Shown here piece after piece: positions 44,518 to 52,139 of a stretch of DNA of 64,000 nucleotides; position 1 is the first letter of the stretch; every line of letters starts with the position of its first letter. The translations under genes were made by a program, and so were the position numbers. The DNA lies in the NCBI RefSeq assembly GCF_013334205.1, contig NZ_CP054424.1, positions 3,430,001 through 3,494,000 of the forward strand, given 5' to 3'. Source of the stretch: Rhodoferax sp. BAB1 (lineage in GTDB: Bacteria; Pseudomonadota; Gammaproteobacteria; Burkholderiales; Burkholderiaceae_C). Below the pieces are notes generated by a model that saw nothing but the letters and a program-made list of their open reading frames with translations, was not told the origin of the DNA and searched no databases.

Positions 44518-44766
44518 TCAGCCAGGGGCGGATTCCGCAGTCACACCGGGTTGGGCGAAATTCGGAAGTGACTTGCGTTCCCAGGCTTTCTCGTGGAGGA
44601 AGAAGGCCACGGCCTGCACCGTGGGCTCCAGCAGGCTCAACGTGAAGGCCATGAACAGATCACCCGTCACCGCATAAGCGACCGCGGCGGCCACCATGAT
44701 GTGCACCAGGTAATAACTCGCGGTCTTCTTGAGCGTGGGCAGATTGGCGCGGGCGAAATTGGCCAT
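44518..44766 (-). CDS. DUF2061 small membrane protein
   Basis: An 82-residue protein with the DUF2061 pattern: KTASYYLVHIMVAAAVAYAVTGDLFMAFTLSLLEPTVQAVAFFLHEKAWER. Two predicted helices flank the conserved Glu-Pro, and HEKAW closes the domain. The function of the family is not known. GGAG lies shortly before the ATG. Single gene between maeB and the PhnD-like gene. Confidence 0.86.
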   Translation of the reverse strand: MANFARANLPTLKKTASYYLVHIMVAAAVAYAVTGDLFMAFTLSLLEPTVQAVAFFLHEKAWERKSLPNFAQPGVTAESAPG

Positions 44767-44861
44767 GACAGCATCTCCAAAAACAAATGGATTGGCCGCA
44801 ATGGTAGTTTTTATCTATCCAGCAGCCCAATTGCTTTTGCCAAAGACCGACATAGGCCCGC

Positions 44862-45686
44862 TTATTTCTCCAGCCAATCGAGCAGGACGTTCATGCGATC
44901 TTCACCGCTAGTATCAAAGGCCGCGATACCGATGCGTTGCAGGATCTCTGGGCCCCCGGCCTTGTCCGGCAAAGAGACCAGCGCCATCTGGATCGCCTTG
45001 ATCTGCTCGGGTTTGAACCGGGCGTGCGCCACCAGCGGGAAATAGGGCTGGGCCACGCTACGGTGCAGGACACGAAAGCCGTCCTTGTCCAGTTTGCGTG
45101 CCGGACCGGAATAGGAGGCAATGGCCCCGATGTCGGCGAATTTGTTGTCCAGGTAAAAGGTCACGGCCGCCTGTTCGCGCACGTACTGCACGTTTTCCTT
45201 CGCCAGGTCGATGCCGCGGTCGCGCAGCTCGGCGCGGCAGAAGCGCGACATGTAGGACACCTGCTCGGGCATGACAAAGCGTTTGCCCCGGGCCTGCTCC
45301 AGTTTCTGGATGGGCGCATCCTTGGGCACGACGATGAGGCATTGCCCATCGGGCTGTGCACTGGCCAGGTAGTGGTAGCCGTTGTCACGCATGCCGCGGG
45401 CCGGATAGTCGCTGGGGCGGGCCATGACGAAGTCGAACTTGCCGTCTTTCATGCCGCTTTCCAGCGTCGCGAACTCGCGAGCGAACACGACGCTGACCTT
45501 GGTCCGCAGAACACCGCCGATCACGTTGGCCAGGTCCTGGTATTTGGCAATGACGCGGCCATGGTCGAGGCCGCCGGAGGTGCCTTCACTGATGGCCAGC
45601 ACCAATTGGGACTGGGCCCGCGCCGGCCCACCTGGCAACAACAGGGCGACCAGACACAAAACACAGAGCCTATGCACAAACTTCAT
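44862..45686 (-). CDS. PhnD-like periplasmic substrate-binding protein
   Basis: A 274-residue protein with a signal peptide (to about residue 24, LVALLLPGGPARAQ) and a PhnD/SsuA/transferrin-like binding fold: KYQDLANVIGGVLRTKVSVVFAREFATLESGMKDGKFDFVMARPSDYPARGM. No ABC permease or ATPase is adjacent, so it is an orphan binding protein. It lies just downstream of soxX but is separated by an intrinsic terminator, so it is probably its own unit. Ligand unknown; oxyanions are typical of the fold. Confidence 0.82.
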   Translation of the reverse strand: MKFVHRLCVLCLVALLLPGGPARAQSQLVLAISEGTSGGLDHGRVIAKYQDLANVIGGVLRTKVSVVFAREFATLESGMKDGKFDFVMARPSDYPARGMRDNGYHYLASAQPDGQCLIVVPKDAPIQKLEQARGKRFVMPEQVSYMSRFCRAELRDRGIDLAKENVQYVREQAAVTFYLDNKFADIGAIASYSGPARKLDKDGFRVLHRSVAQPYFPLVAHARFKPEQIKAIQMALVSLPDKAGGPEILQRIGIAAFDTSGEDRMNVLLDWLEK

Positions 45687-45740
45687 CAGCGATCCCCATC
45701 AAAAGAAGAACAACATTCAGAACACTGAATCTGCTGGCCG

Positions 45741-45767
45741 AAAAAACCCTCTCGCAGGGCGAGAGGG
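45741..45767 (-). terminator. Intrinsic terminator of the sox operon
   Basis: An 8-bp stem, CCCTCTCG (45747-45754) with CGAGAGGG (45760-45767), is followed on the reverse strand by six T (45741-45746). It lies 17 bases beyond the soxX stop and closes the sox transcript before the PhnD-like gene. Confidence 0.9.
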
Positions 45768-45783
45768 CTTGGTCAGCAGGAGT

Positions 45784-46440
45784 TTACTGGTTGACCGGCG
45801 ACTTGGGGTCGAGCAGCAGGGCCATGATGTGCTTGACCTGCTGTTCGGTCAGCACGCCCTTGTGACCGGCGCGCGGCATCTGCGAGCAGGCGTTGTAGGC
45901 ACGTGCGTTCCAGATCTTGCCCCAGGTGTACTGGATGATGGCCGCAGACTCGGGCGCATACAGGTTGCTCACACCACGGATCTTGCCGTAGTTGTACAGG
46001 CTCGGGCCCAGCGTGCCAAAGGAGATCTCCTGCTTGCTGATCTGGTGGCAGTTGTAGCAGTTGCCGCCGTTCTCGCTGCCGGCCGCATCGCTCCAGGTCA
46101 TGCCGCGACCGCTCTGGGCAATCTTCTCGCCTTCCTTCCAGTCACCGATGTACTGGCCGCCCGCGGGCCACTTGATGCTGGCGAAGTTGGCCGCCTCGAT
46201 GGCCTTGGCCGTCTTCTCCTCGATGGGCTTGCCCGCCACGTCGGCCTTCATGCATTCGAGGTTGGCATCGTCCAGCACCAGGCGGTCGACCTTGGCCTGG
46301 CCCTGGTCACGGAAGGAGGCCTTGGCGATGTCGGTCGCCATCTTGTCCAGCTCGGCGCTGCTGGGCAGGCTGGAGCAGCCAGCCACCAGTGCAGCAGCCA
46401 GGGCAGCAAAGCCTGCAATGTAGAGAGTCTGTTTTTTCAT
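45784..46440 (-). CDS. soxX: SoxX, c-type cytochrome of the thiosulfate-oxidising complex
   Basis: A 218-residue SoxX. The haem site is C128-Y-N-C131-H132, with a candidate distal Met in ACSQMPRAG. SoxXA couples thiosulfate to the SoxY cysteine and releases two electrons. The N-terminus, LAAALVAGC22SS, looks like a lipobox, so this SoxX may be a lipoprotein rather than a soluble periplasmic protein. It follows soxA by 15 bases and is the last gene before the terminator. Confidence 0.93.
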   Translation of the reverse strand: MKKQTLYIAGFAALAAALVAGCSSLPSSAELDKMATDIAKASFRDQGQAKVDRLVLDDANLECMKADVAGKPIEEKTAKAIEAANFASIKWPAGGQYIGDWKEGEKIAQSGRGMTWSDAAGSENGGNCYNCHQISKQEISFGTLGPSLYNYGKIRGVSNLYAPESAAIIQYTWGKIWNARAYNACSQMPRAGHKGVLTEQQVKHIMALLLDPKSPVNQ

Positions 46441-46455
46441 GGTATCGGTCTCCTC

Positions 46456-47259
46456 TTAGCGCTTGATGGCCGGGGCGATGTTCTCGGCGCCCTTGGCGTT
46501 GACACCCATATAGGTGCCCAGGGCGACGGTGGCGTCACTGCCAAACAGCGGGTAGGGGAAACGCTGCTGGCGGTAGCAGTCGTTCAGGCGCAGCTGCATG
46601 CTCCACATCTGGCCGTTGGAGACGCGGTAGGCCGGCCAGGCGGCAAAGCCGATGCCGTCACCCGGATTCTTGGTCAGGTTGGGCAGGTCCTGCAGGCGGA
46701 TGCGCTTGCCGTCCTCGCCGTGGCAGCTGGCACAGGAGAAGTCGTGCGAGCCGCTGCGCATGAAGAACAGGCGCTTGCCCACTTCGTACATGACCTGCTC
46801 CTGGCTGTGGCTCTGGGGCAGGTTGAATTTCATGCCGCGCGACTCGGCAGCGATCCAGGTGGCCAGGGCCGTGACGTTGGCCTGCTCGCCGCGGCCAAAG
46901 GCCGTCTTGGCGATCTCCGCGCCGTTGAAGCCCTGCAGGGTCTCCATGCAGCTCACCAGGCGGGACTCCAGGTCCTGCACCTTGTTGGTGTCGGCAAAGT
47001 GGCGCGGCAGCTCGACGAAAGCACCCTTGACCACGCCCGGGCCCTTGCCCAGATCACACTTCTCCAGCGAGGCGTTCTTGGGGCCGCGCTTTTGCTTCCA
47101 CAGGTCTTCACCCTTGGCTTCGAACAGCTCGGCCGGGTTACCGTCGGCCAGCATGGCGCGGTATTCCGCAATGCCGTCGCTGGCGGACTTCTGGGCCAGC
47201 GCACTTGCCGCGAGCATTGCGCTGGCGAAAAGCAGAGCCCAAGACTTGGCGTATTTCAT
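46456..47259 (-). CDS. soxA: SoxA, monohaem SoxXA subunit
   Basis: A 267-residue SoxA. The haem motif is C176-A-S-C179-H180, and C228 (LNDCYRQQR) is the active-site cysteine that becomes a persulfide ligand. The N-terminal domain keeps single cysteines C68 and C104 but no CxxCH, so it is the monohaem type. Signal peptide ends near LAQ23. I chose ATG 47259, five bases after GAGG; GTG 47265 is alternative. Confidence 0.94.
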   Translation of the reverse strand: MKYAKSWALLFASAMLAASALAQKSASDGIAEYRAMLADGNPAELFEAKGEDLWKQKRGPKNASLEKCDLGKGPGVVKGAFVELPRHFADTNKVQDLESRLVSCMETLQGFNGAEIAKTAFGRGEQANVTALATWIAAESRGMKFNLPQSHSQEQVMYEVGKRLFFMRSGSHDFSCASCHGEDGKRIRLQDLPNLTKNPGDGIGFAAWPAYRVSNGQMWSMQLRLNDCYRQQRFPYPLFGSDATVALGTYMGVNAKGAENIAPAIKR

Positions 47260-47291
47260 AGTCACCTCTTTCTTGTTTGCAGGAATCTTGC

Positions 47292-47603
47292 TCAGGACAC
47301 CGTTGTTTCGTCGGTACGGCTGTCGCCCTTGTTGTCCTTCCAGGTCACGGCAATCTTGTCACCGGCCTTGGCACCCTTGACCACAAACTGCATGAAGGGG
47401 TTCTTGGAGACGGCCGGGCCCCACTCGGCGGTCATCACAACCTTGCCGTTCAGGGAGGCGCTGACGTCCTGGATGAACCACGCCGGCACCAGCTTGCCTG
47501 CCGAGTCCTTGCGTTGTCCGGATTCCATTTCGTGGCTCATGAGTACGCGCACGGTGGCCTTGTCGCCAGCGGCTTGCGCGCGAATGCGCATCGGATCTGC
47601 CAT
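47292..47603 (-). CDS. soxZ: SoxZ, sulfur carrier partner of SoxY
   Basis: A 103-residue beta-sandwich protein without a signal peptide, carried out of the cell with SoxY. MRIRAQ, VRVLMSHEMESGQRKD and GPAVSKNPFMQFVVKGAKAGDKI are standard SoxZ segments. It lies between soxY and soxA on the same strand. Confidence 0.95.
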   Translation of the reverse strand: MADPMRIRAQAAGDKATVRVLMSHEMESGQRKDSAGKLVPAWFIQDVSASLNGKVVMTAEWGPAVSKNPFMQFVVKGAKAGDKIAVTWKDNKGDSRTDETTVS

Positions 47604-47655
47604 TTTGATACTCCTAAATCTGTGTGAATACTGTGGTGGTTCTGTGCGTCAGCGC

Positions 47656-48111
47656 TTAACCGCCGCAGCCGCCCAGCGTGACCTTGACTTCCTTCTTCGC
47701 AAAGAAGGCCTTGCCATCAGCCATGATGGCCACGGCGTACACGTCCGAGGACTGGCCCATCTTGGCGCGCGTGGCAAAGTTGGCTTCCACCGCATCGCTC
47801 ACGTTGAACATGGCCACCATGGCCGCCGGGTTCTTCTCCACCAGGATCAGCATGCGCTTGACGCCTGCCAGCGTGGTGCTGGCCGTCAGCGGCACCACCG
47901 CACCGTTCTCGGCAATGTCCGGACCACCAATGGTCACGTCCTTGCTCTCCACCGGAGCGCCCGCGCCCAGGGCCTTGGCCACTTCGGCCGCGGTCTTGGC
48001 GTCAAAGGCAGCCTTCTCGTAAGCCGCAGCCTGCTGCGGGATCAGGCCGGCGGAGGCCAGCAGGCCCGCCACCACGGCGCTTTGTTTCAGTGTCTCGCGA
48101 CGAGTTTGCAT
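47656..48111 (-). CDS. soxY: SoxY, sulfur-carrier protein
   Basis: A 151-residue protein with a Tat signal (RRETLKQSAVVAGLLASAG) that exports the SoxYZ heterodimer, and the C-terminal GGCGG swinging arm whose C149 carries the sulfur intermediate. VTIGGPDIAENGAVVPL is the typical core. Start at 48111 follows the DsrE-like gene by 37 bases. Confidence 0.96.
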   Translation of the reverse strand: MQTRRETLKQSAVVAGLLASAGLIPQQAAAYEKAAFDAKTAAEVAKALGAGAPVESKDVTIGGPDIAENGAVVPLTASTTLAGVKRMLILVEKNPAAMVAMFNVSDAVEANFATRAKMGQSSDVYAVAIMADGKAFFAKKEVKVTLGGCGG

Positions 48112-48148
48112 CGATGTCTCCTTGTTGAAATGAAAGGCGAGAGAAAAA

Positions 48149-48595
48149 TCAGGGGCGGATATAGGCGTAGCCCTGCTGCTGCTTCTGCATCAGCTCCACG
48201 ACGCCTGCCGGTACGTAGGCGATGTCGGGCAACATGTCGGCCCGGCTGAGCTTCTGCGCCTTCAGGGTGTTCTCGCAGGCAACGACCTGCATACCGCCCT
48301 TGAGCGCCGCAGCAATGCGAGCGGCCACCGGTGAGTCGAGTTTCAGCATGCCGATGCCGGGGCCGTAGACCACGATCTCCAGCGCCACGGTGCTGGCACC
48401 CAGGTCCTGGATCACGTTTTGCGCATTGTTCAGGGCCAGGTTCCATTTGCCAGGATCGTTGTCGCTGACCTGGATGACGAGCTTGTTGGGCCTGCTGCTC
48501 TTGTCGCTGGCCAGGGCCGGGGTGGATACGAAGGCGCCTGCCAGCAAGGTGCTGGCTGCCGCGATGAAACTGCGCTTGCCGGTGATATCCCTCAT
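48149..48595 (-). CDS. DsrE-family periplasmic protein at the head of the sox genes
   Basis: A 148-residue DsrE/F-like protein with an N-terminal signal (RSFIAAASTLLAGAFVSTPALA). The core (KLVIQVSDNDPGKWNLALNNAQNVIQDLG, LEIVVYGPGIGML) is a DsrE fold, with one cysteine in VVACENTLKAQ at the usual sulfur-trafficking position. DsrE proteins pass sulfur as persulfide; here it could serve the Sox cycle. It is co-directional with soxYZAX. Confidence 0.85.
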   Translation of the reverse strand: MRDITGKRSFIAAASTLLAGAFVSTPALASDKSSRPNKLVIQVSDNDPGKWNLALNNAQNVIQDLGASTVALEIVVYGPGIGMLKLDSPVAARIAAALKGGMQVVACENTLKAQKLSRADMLPDIAYVPAGVVELMQKQQQGYAYIRP

Positions 48596-48649
48596 GCTTG
48601 TTGTCTCCTGGGTTTGTGATGGTGGGATGGGGAACGAACTACAAGGAAA

Positions 48650-49219
48650 TCAGGCCGGTGGCAACGAGAAGACGCGGTTGGCCACGGCCAGCGCCTTTTT
48701 CTTTTCCGCCACGAGAATCAGCGGCCGGCCGTCACGGCCGGTCACCACCTGCCAATGGACATTGCCCCACCAGCCCTGGTCTTCCTTCAGGTGGACCGGC
48801 TGCTCGAAGGCAAAGACGGTGACGATGCCGCCCTTTTCGAAGAAGGTGGTCAGGTGGTAGGCCAGCTTGCCGTCGATGTCGCAGGGGCGCATGAGCTGTG
48901 GGTAGCCGGGGACGGGCTTGTTCTTTTCCAGGCCCAGTTGCGCCAGCAGGGTAGGCGCGTCCATGAAGCTGCCGCGCAGCGTGCGCTCGTAGTACTCGTG
49001 TTCGATGGCGCCGCGCACCAGCTCATGCGGGCGCACCGCCAGCACACCGCCCAGCAGGGCGCCGGCGACGAAGGCCAGCACGCAACAGCTCTGGACCCAG
49101 CGGCGCGAGAACCAGGGTGTATGGCGGAACAGCGATACAGGGGCCTCGCCCGTTTCATAAGCCAGGGAAAGCTCAGCCCGGGCCCGCAGGTCAAAATCGT
49201 CGTCAAGTTTGGGGTGCAT
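48650..49219 (-). CDS. Probable anti-sigma factor, single-pass membrane protein
   Basis: A 189-residue protein: a short charged cytosolic N-terminus (about 1-40), one transmembrane helix (about 41-62, VQSCCVLAFVAGALLGGVLAV) and a periplasmic domain ending in VVTGRDGRPLILVAEKKKALAVANRVF. It begins 18 bases after the ECF sigma gene, the classic position of its membrane-bound inhibitor. It resembles small DUF3379-like anti-sigma proteins, but no catalytic motif is visible. Confidence 0.7.
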   Translation of the reverse strand: MHPKLDDDFDLRARAELSLAYETGEAPVSLFRHTPWFSRRWVQSCCVLAFVAGALLGGVLAVRPHELVRGAIEHEYYERTLRGSFMDAPTLLAQLGLEKNKPVPGYPQLMRPCDIDGKLAYHLTTFFEKGGIVTVFAFEQPVHLKEDQGWWGNVHWQVVTGRDGRPLILVAEKKKALAVANRVFSLPPA

Positions 49220-49237
49220 GGTTCTGTCCTTCCCGCC

Positions 49238-49792
49238 TCAGCTCTTGCGTAGCGGGGTGACCCGGCTGCCGGCGGGAACCGGGCTTTGCCCGTTGTCAAG
49301 GTTCTTTGGTGCTGGCGTGACCAGGGCGTTCTTGAGCGCATCGCGCGCGCGCGCCAGCCGGGAGAGCACGGTGCCGGGCGCGATCTCCAGCGCCTCGGCG
49401 ATCTGTGCCGTTGGCATGTCGTCGAAATAGTGCAGCACCAGGACTTCGCGATGGATGGGGGCGATACGGCTCAGGGCCTTGACCACATCAAGCTTGTTGT
49501 CGATGCCTGCATCGGCGGCCTCGCCCCACTGGTCTTCCTCGCTGTCGTCCAGGGAAATGGTGCAAGGCGGCAGGTGGCGGAAGATGCTGCGCCGCATGAT
49601 CTGGAACAGCCAAGGGCGTACCAGAGTGGCATCGCGCAACTGGTCGCGGTGCTTCCAGGCATTGGTGTAGCAGTCCTGCACCACGTCTTCTGCAATCGCA
49701 CGCGATCCCGTCAGCGCCCAGGCGCTGCGCATCAGGAAACGGTAGTGATCACGAACCCACTGGTTGTAGCGGGCCTCAGAGTTCAGGAACAT
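49238..49792 (-). CDS. ECF-type RNA polymerase sigma factor
   Basis: A 184-residue group IV sigma factor. Region 2 is seen in YRFLMRSAWALTGSRAIAEDVVQDCYTNAWKHRDQL and RPWLFQIMRR; region 4 in LSRIAPIHREVLVLHYFDDMPTAQIAEALEIAPGTVLSRLARARDAL. ATG 49792 is preferred; the frame also opens at TTG 49798. The gene heads the row anti-sigma, dsrE-like, soxYZAX, so it may drive the sox genes. Upstream, on the reverse strand, GGGAATA lies about 30 bases before the start and could be an autoregulated -35 element; this is weak evidence. Confidence 0.88.
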   Translation of the reverse strand: MFLNSEARYNQWVRDHYRFLMRSAWALTGSRAIAEDVVQDCYTNAWKHRDQLRDATLVRPWLFQIMRRSIFRHLPPCTISLDDSEEDQWGEAADAGIDNKLDVVKALSRIAPIHREVLVLHYFDDMPTAQIAEALEIAPGTVLSRLARARDALKNALVTPAPKNLDNGQSPVPAGSRVTPLRKS

Positions 49793-49870
49793 ATGCAAGA
49801 GAGCGCGGAAACAGCGCGTCTATTCCCGGCAAATCCGGGTATTTGCTAGGGGTTAACCCGCGCGGCAGCT

Positions 49871-51268
49871 TCAGGGGCGCATCAGGGCTTCGATTTCGTC
49901 GGCGTTCACCGGTACGCCGCGCGAGATCAGTTCGCAGCCGTTGGCGGTGACGAAGGCGTCGTCCTCGATGCGGATGCCGATGTTCCAGTATTCGCGCGGC
50001 ACGTCCTCGGCCGGGCGCACATAAAGACCGGGCTCGATGGTCAGGCACATGCCCGTTTGCAGGAGGCGGCTGGGCCGGTCCTTGATGACTTCGCCGGACA
50101 GCGGATCCTTGCGTTCGCTGAGCTGGCCCCGTTCGCTCGGTTCCACATAACTGCCGCAGTCATGCACGTCCATGCCCAGCCAATGGCCGGTGCGGTGCAT
50201 GTAATAACGGAAATAGGCGCGGCTGGCGATCACGTCGTCCACGCTCCCCACTTTGTGCTTGTCGAGCAGGCCCAGGTCCAGCAGGCCCTGCGAGAGCACG
50301 CGCACCGTTGCCTCGTGCGGCTCGACAAAGCGCGCGCCGGCACGGGTAGCCTCGACCGAGGCTTCCTGCGCAGCCAGGACCAGCTCGTAGAGCGCGCGCT
50401 GCGGGCCGGTGTAGCGGCCGTTGGCCGGGAAGGTGCGGGTGATGTCGCTGGCGTAGCCGTCGAGCTCGCAGCCGGCATCGATCAGCACCAGTTCGCCGTC
50501 GCGGATGGCCGCATTGTCGGCACGGTAGTGCAGTACGCAGGCGTTGGCGCCCGCAGCCACGATGGAGCCGTAGGCCGGGTATTGCGAGCCGTGGCGGCGG
50601 AATTCGTGCAGCAGTTCGGCGTCGAGGTGGTATTCGCGCACGTCCTGGCCCGCGCGCAGCATGCGGGCCGACAGCTGCATGGCGCGGATGTGGGCGCCAG
50701 CGCTGATCTGCGCAGCACGCCGCATCACCTCCTGCTCGTGGGCGTCCTTGACCAGGCGCATCTCGTCCAGCAGGGCGCACAGATCGCGCTGGGATTCCGG
50801 GCACAGTGCCCCATAGCGCACGCGCGAGCGCACGGCCTTGAGCCAGCCTTCGATGCGGCCTTCCAGGCCAGGATGTGTGGCAAAGGGGTACCAGACCGTG
50901 GCCTTGTTTTCCAGCAGTTTGGGCAGGCGTTGCTCCAGTTCGGTCACGGGAACGGCAGCGTCTACGCCCAGCGTGGCCGGTGCCGCCTCGGGACCGAGGC
51001 GGATGCCGTCCCAGATCTCGCGTTCTAGGTCCTTGGGATTGCAGAACAGGGTGGTGTGACCCTCGCTGGTGATGACGAGCCAGGCGTTGGGTTCGCCAAA
51101 GCCGCTCAGGTAGTGGAAATAACTGTCGAAGCGGAACAGGAATTCGCTGTCGCGGTTGCGCAGGTGCTCGGCGGCGGTGGGCACGATGGCCACGGCATCC
51201 GGGCCAAGCTGGGCGGCCAGGCGCGCGCGACGCTGGGCGTAGAGGGCGGCGTTGGGAACAGTGCTCAT
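49871..51268 (-). CDS. pepP: PepP-like Xaa-Pro aminopeptidase (M24B)
   Basis: A 465-residue dinuclear-metal aminopeptidase that removes N-terminal residues preceding proline. N-terminal creatinase-like domain (NRDSEFLFRFDSYFHYLSGF), then the M24 core with metal ligands in LIDAGCELDGYASDITRTFP (two Asp), TGHWLGMDVHDCG (His), LTIEPGLY (Glu) and RIEDDAFVT (Glu). The start overlaps the murU stop as ATGA. Confidence 0.95.
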   Translation of the reverse strand: MSTVPNAALYAQRRARLAAQLGPDAVAIVPTAAEHLRNRDSEFLFRFDSYFHYLSGFGEPNAWLVITSEGHTTLFCNPKDLEREIWDGIRLGPEAAPATLGVDAAVPVTELEQRLPKLLENKATVWYPFATHPGLEGRIEGWLKAVRSRVRYGALCPESQRDLCALLDEMRLVKDAHEQEVMRRAAQISAGAHIRAMQLSARMLRAGQDVREYHLDAELLHEFRRHGSQYPAYGSIVAAGANACVLHYRADNAAIRDGELVLIDAGCELDGYASDITRTFPANGRYTGPQRALYELVLAAQEASVEATRAGARFVEPHEATVRVLSQGLLDLGLLDKHKVGSVDDVIASRAYFRYYMHRTGHWLGMDVHDCGSYVEPSERGQLSERKDPLSGEVIKDRPSRLLQTGMCLTIEPGLYVRPAEDVPREYWNIGIRIEDDAFVTANGCELISRGVPVNADEIEALMRP

Positions 51269-52029
51269 GGTCTTGCGGGTGATGCGTTGAGTTGTGCCAG
51301 GCGCTCCGGGGTGCCGACATCGGTCCAGGCCCCGGTATAGAGCTCGGCGCTGATGCGCTGATTGTCCATGGCCTTGCGCAGCAAAGGTGCCAGCGGGGTC
51401 TTGACGCCCTGCGGGTTGCCGGCCGGGATCTCGCACCAGGGCCGGGCGAAAAATTCGCGGCGGTACAGGCCGATGGTGCTGTAGGTGTATTGCACGGCCG
51501 ACTGGTTCAGGGCCAGCTGGCGGCCGGGGGCCTGCGGATCGGGCGCCAGGCCGAAGTCGCCGTCCGGGTTGTGCGGCGGGTTGGGCACCAGCCAGAGATG
51601 GGCCAGCTTGTCGCTACGGGCAAAACGTTGCACGGCCTGGCGCGAGAACTCGAAACCGGGCGCATAGACATCACCCGCGAGCACCCAGAAGATGTCGCCC
51701 AGCAAGGGCAGCGCACGTGAGATGCCGCCAGCCGTTTCCAGCGCAGCGCCGAAATCCAGGCTTTCCCAGGAGTATTCGAGGGCCAGGGCGCGCCCGCAGC
51801 TGCTGTGCGGCAACGGGCCGAAATACGCCGGAATCTGTTCGCCCAACCAGGCGGTGTTGATCACGATGTCGGCGAAACCGGCATCGGCCAGGGCGTCGAC
51901 ATGCCACTGCAGCAGCGTTTTGCCCTGCACCGCGAGCAGGGGTTTGGGGATGGCATCGGTCAGCGGGCGCATGCGCTCGCCGCGTCCGGCCGCCAGCACC
52001 ATGGCCTTGATGGAAATCGGATCTTGCAC
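51265..52029 (-). CDS. murU: MurU-like N-acetylmuramate-1-phosphate uridylyltransferase
   Basis: A 254-residue nucleotidyltransferase. AMVLAAGRGERMRPLTDAIPKPLL is the sugar-1-phosphate nucleotidyltransferase signature, with the Mg2+-binding Asp in WVLAGDVYAP. Together with AmgK (34942-36048) it forms UDP-MurNAc from recycled MurNAc, bypassing de novo, fosfomycin-sensitive synthesis. The start is taken as GTG 52029; the in-frame ATG at 52002 would cut off the first strand. Operon with pepP, divergent from tkt. Confidence 0.87.
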   Translation of the reverse strand: MQDPISIKAMVLAAGRGERMRPLTDAIPKPLLAVQGKTLLQWHVDALADAGFADIVINTAWLGEQIPAYFGPLPHSSCGRALALEYSWESLDFGAALETAGGISRALPLLGDIFWVLAGDVYAPGFEFSRQAVQRFARSDKLAHLWLVPNPPHNPDGDFGLAPDPQAPGRQLALNQSAVQYTYSTIGLYRREFFARPWCEIPAGNPQGVKTPLAPLLRKAMDNQRISAELYTGAWTDVGTPERLAQLNASPARP

Positions 52030-52139
52030 AGCCCGCACTGTAGACCATGGCACAGGCGTCGCCCGCCCATCCCGTCCCGCAGCTAGGGGCCGGTAAAATA
52101 GCGGGTTCCCCCTGACACCCCCTTCCGGAGCGGCCCTAC

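Noticed and set aside
41995..44571. A very long open frame (858 codons) on the + strand opposite maeB
   Set aside because: It is antisense to a complete MaeB, is dominated by His/Gly/Gln/Val as expected of high-GC shadow frames, and has no recognisable domain or ribosome-binding site.
45424..48249. A 941-codon open frame on the + strand across the sox genes
   Set aside because: It runs antisense to soxX, soxA, soxZ and soxY, all well-identified proteins; composition is typical of a shadow frame.
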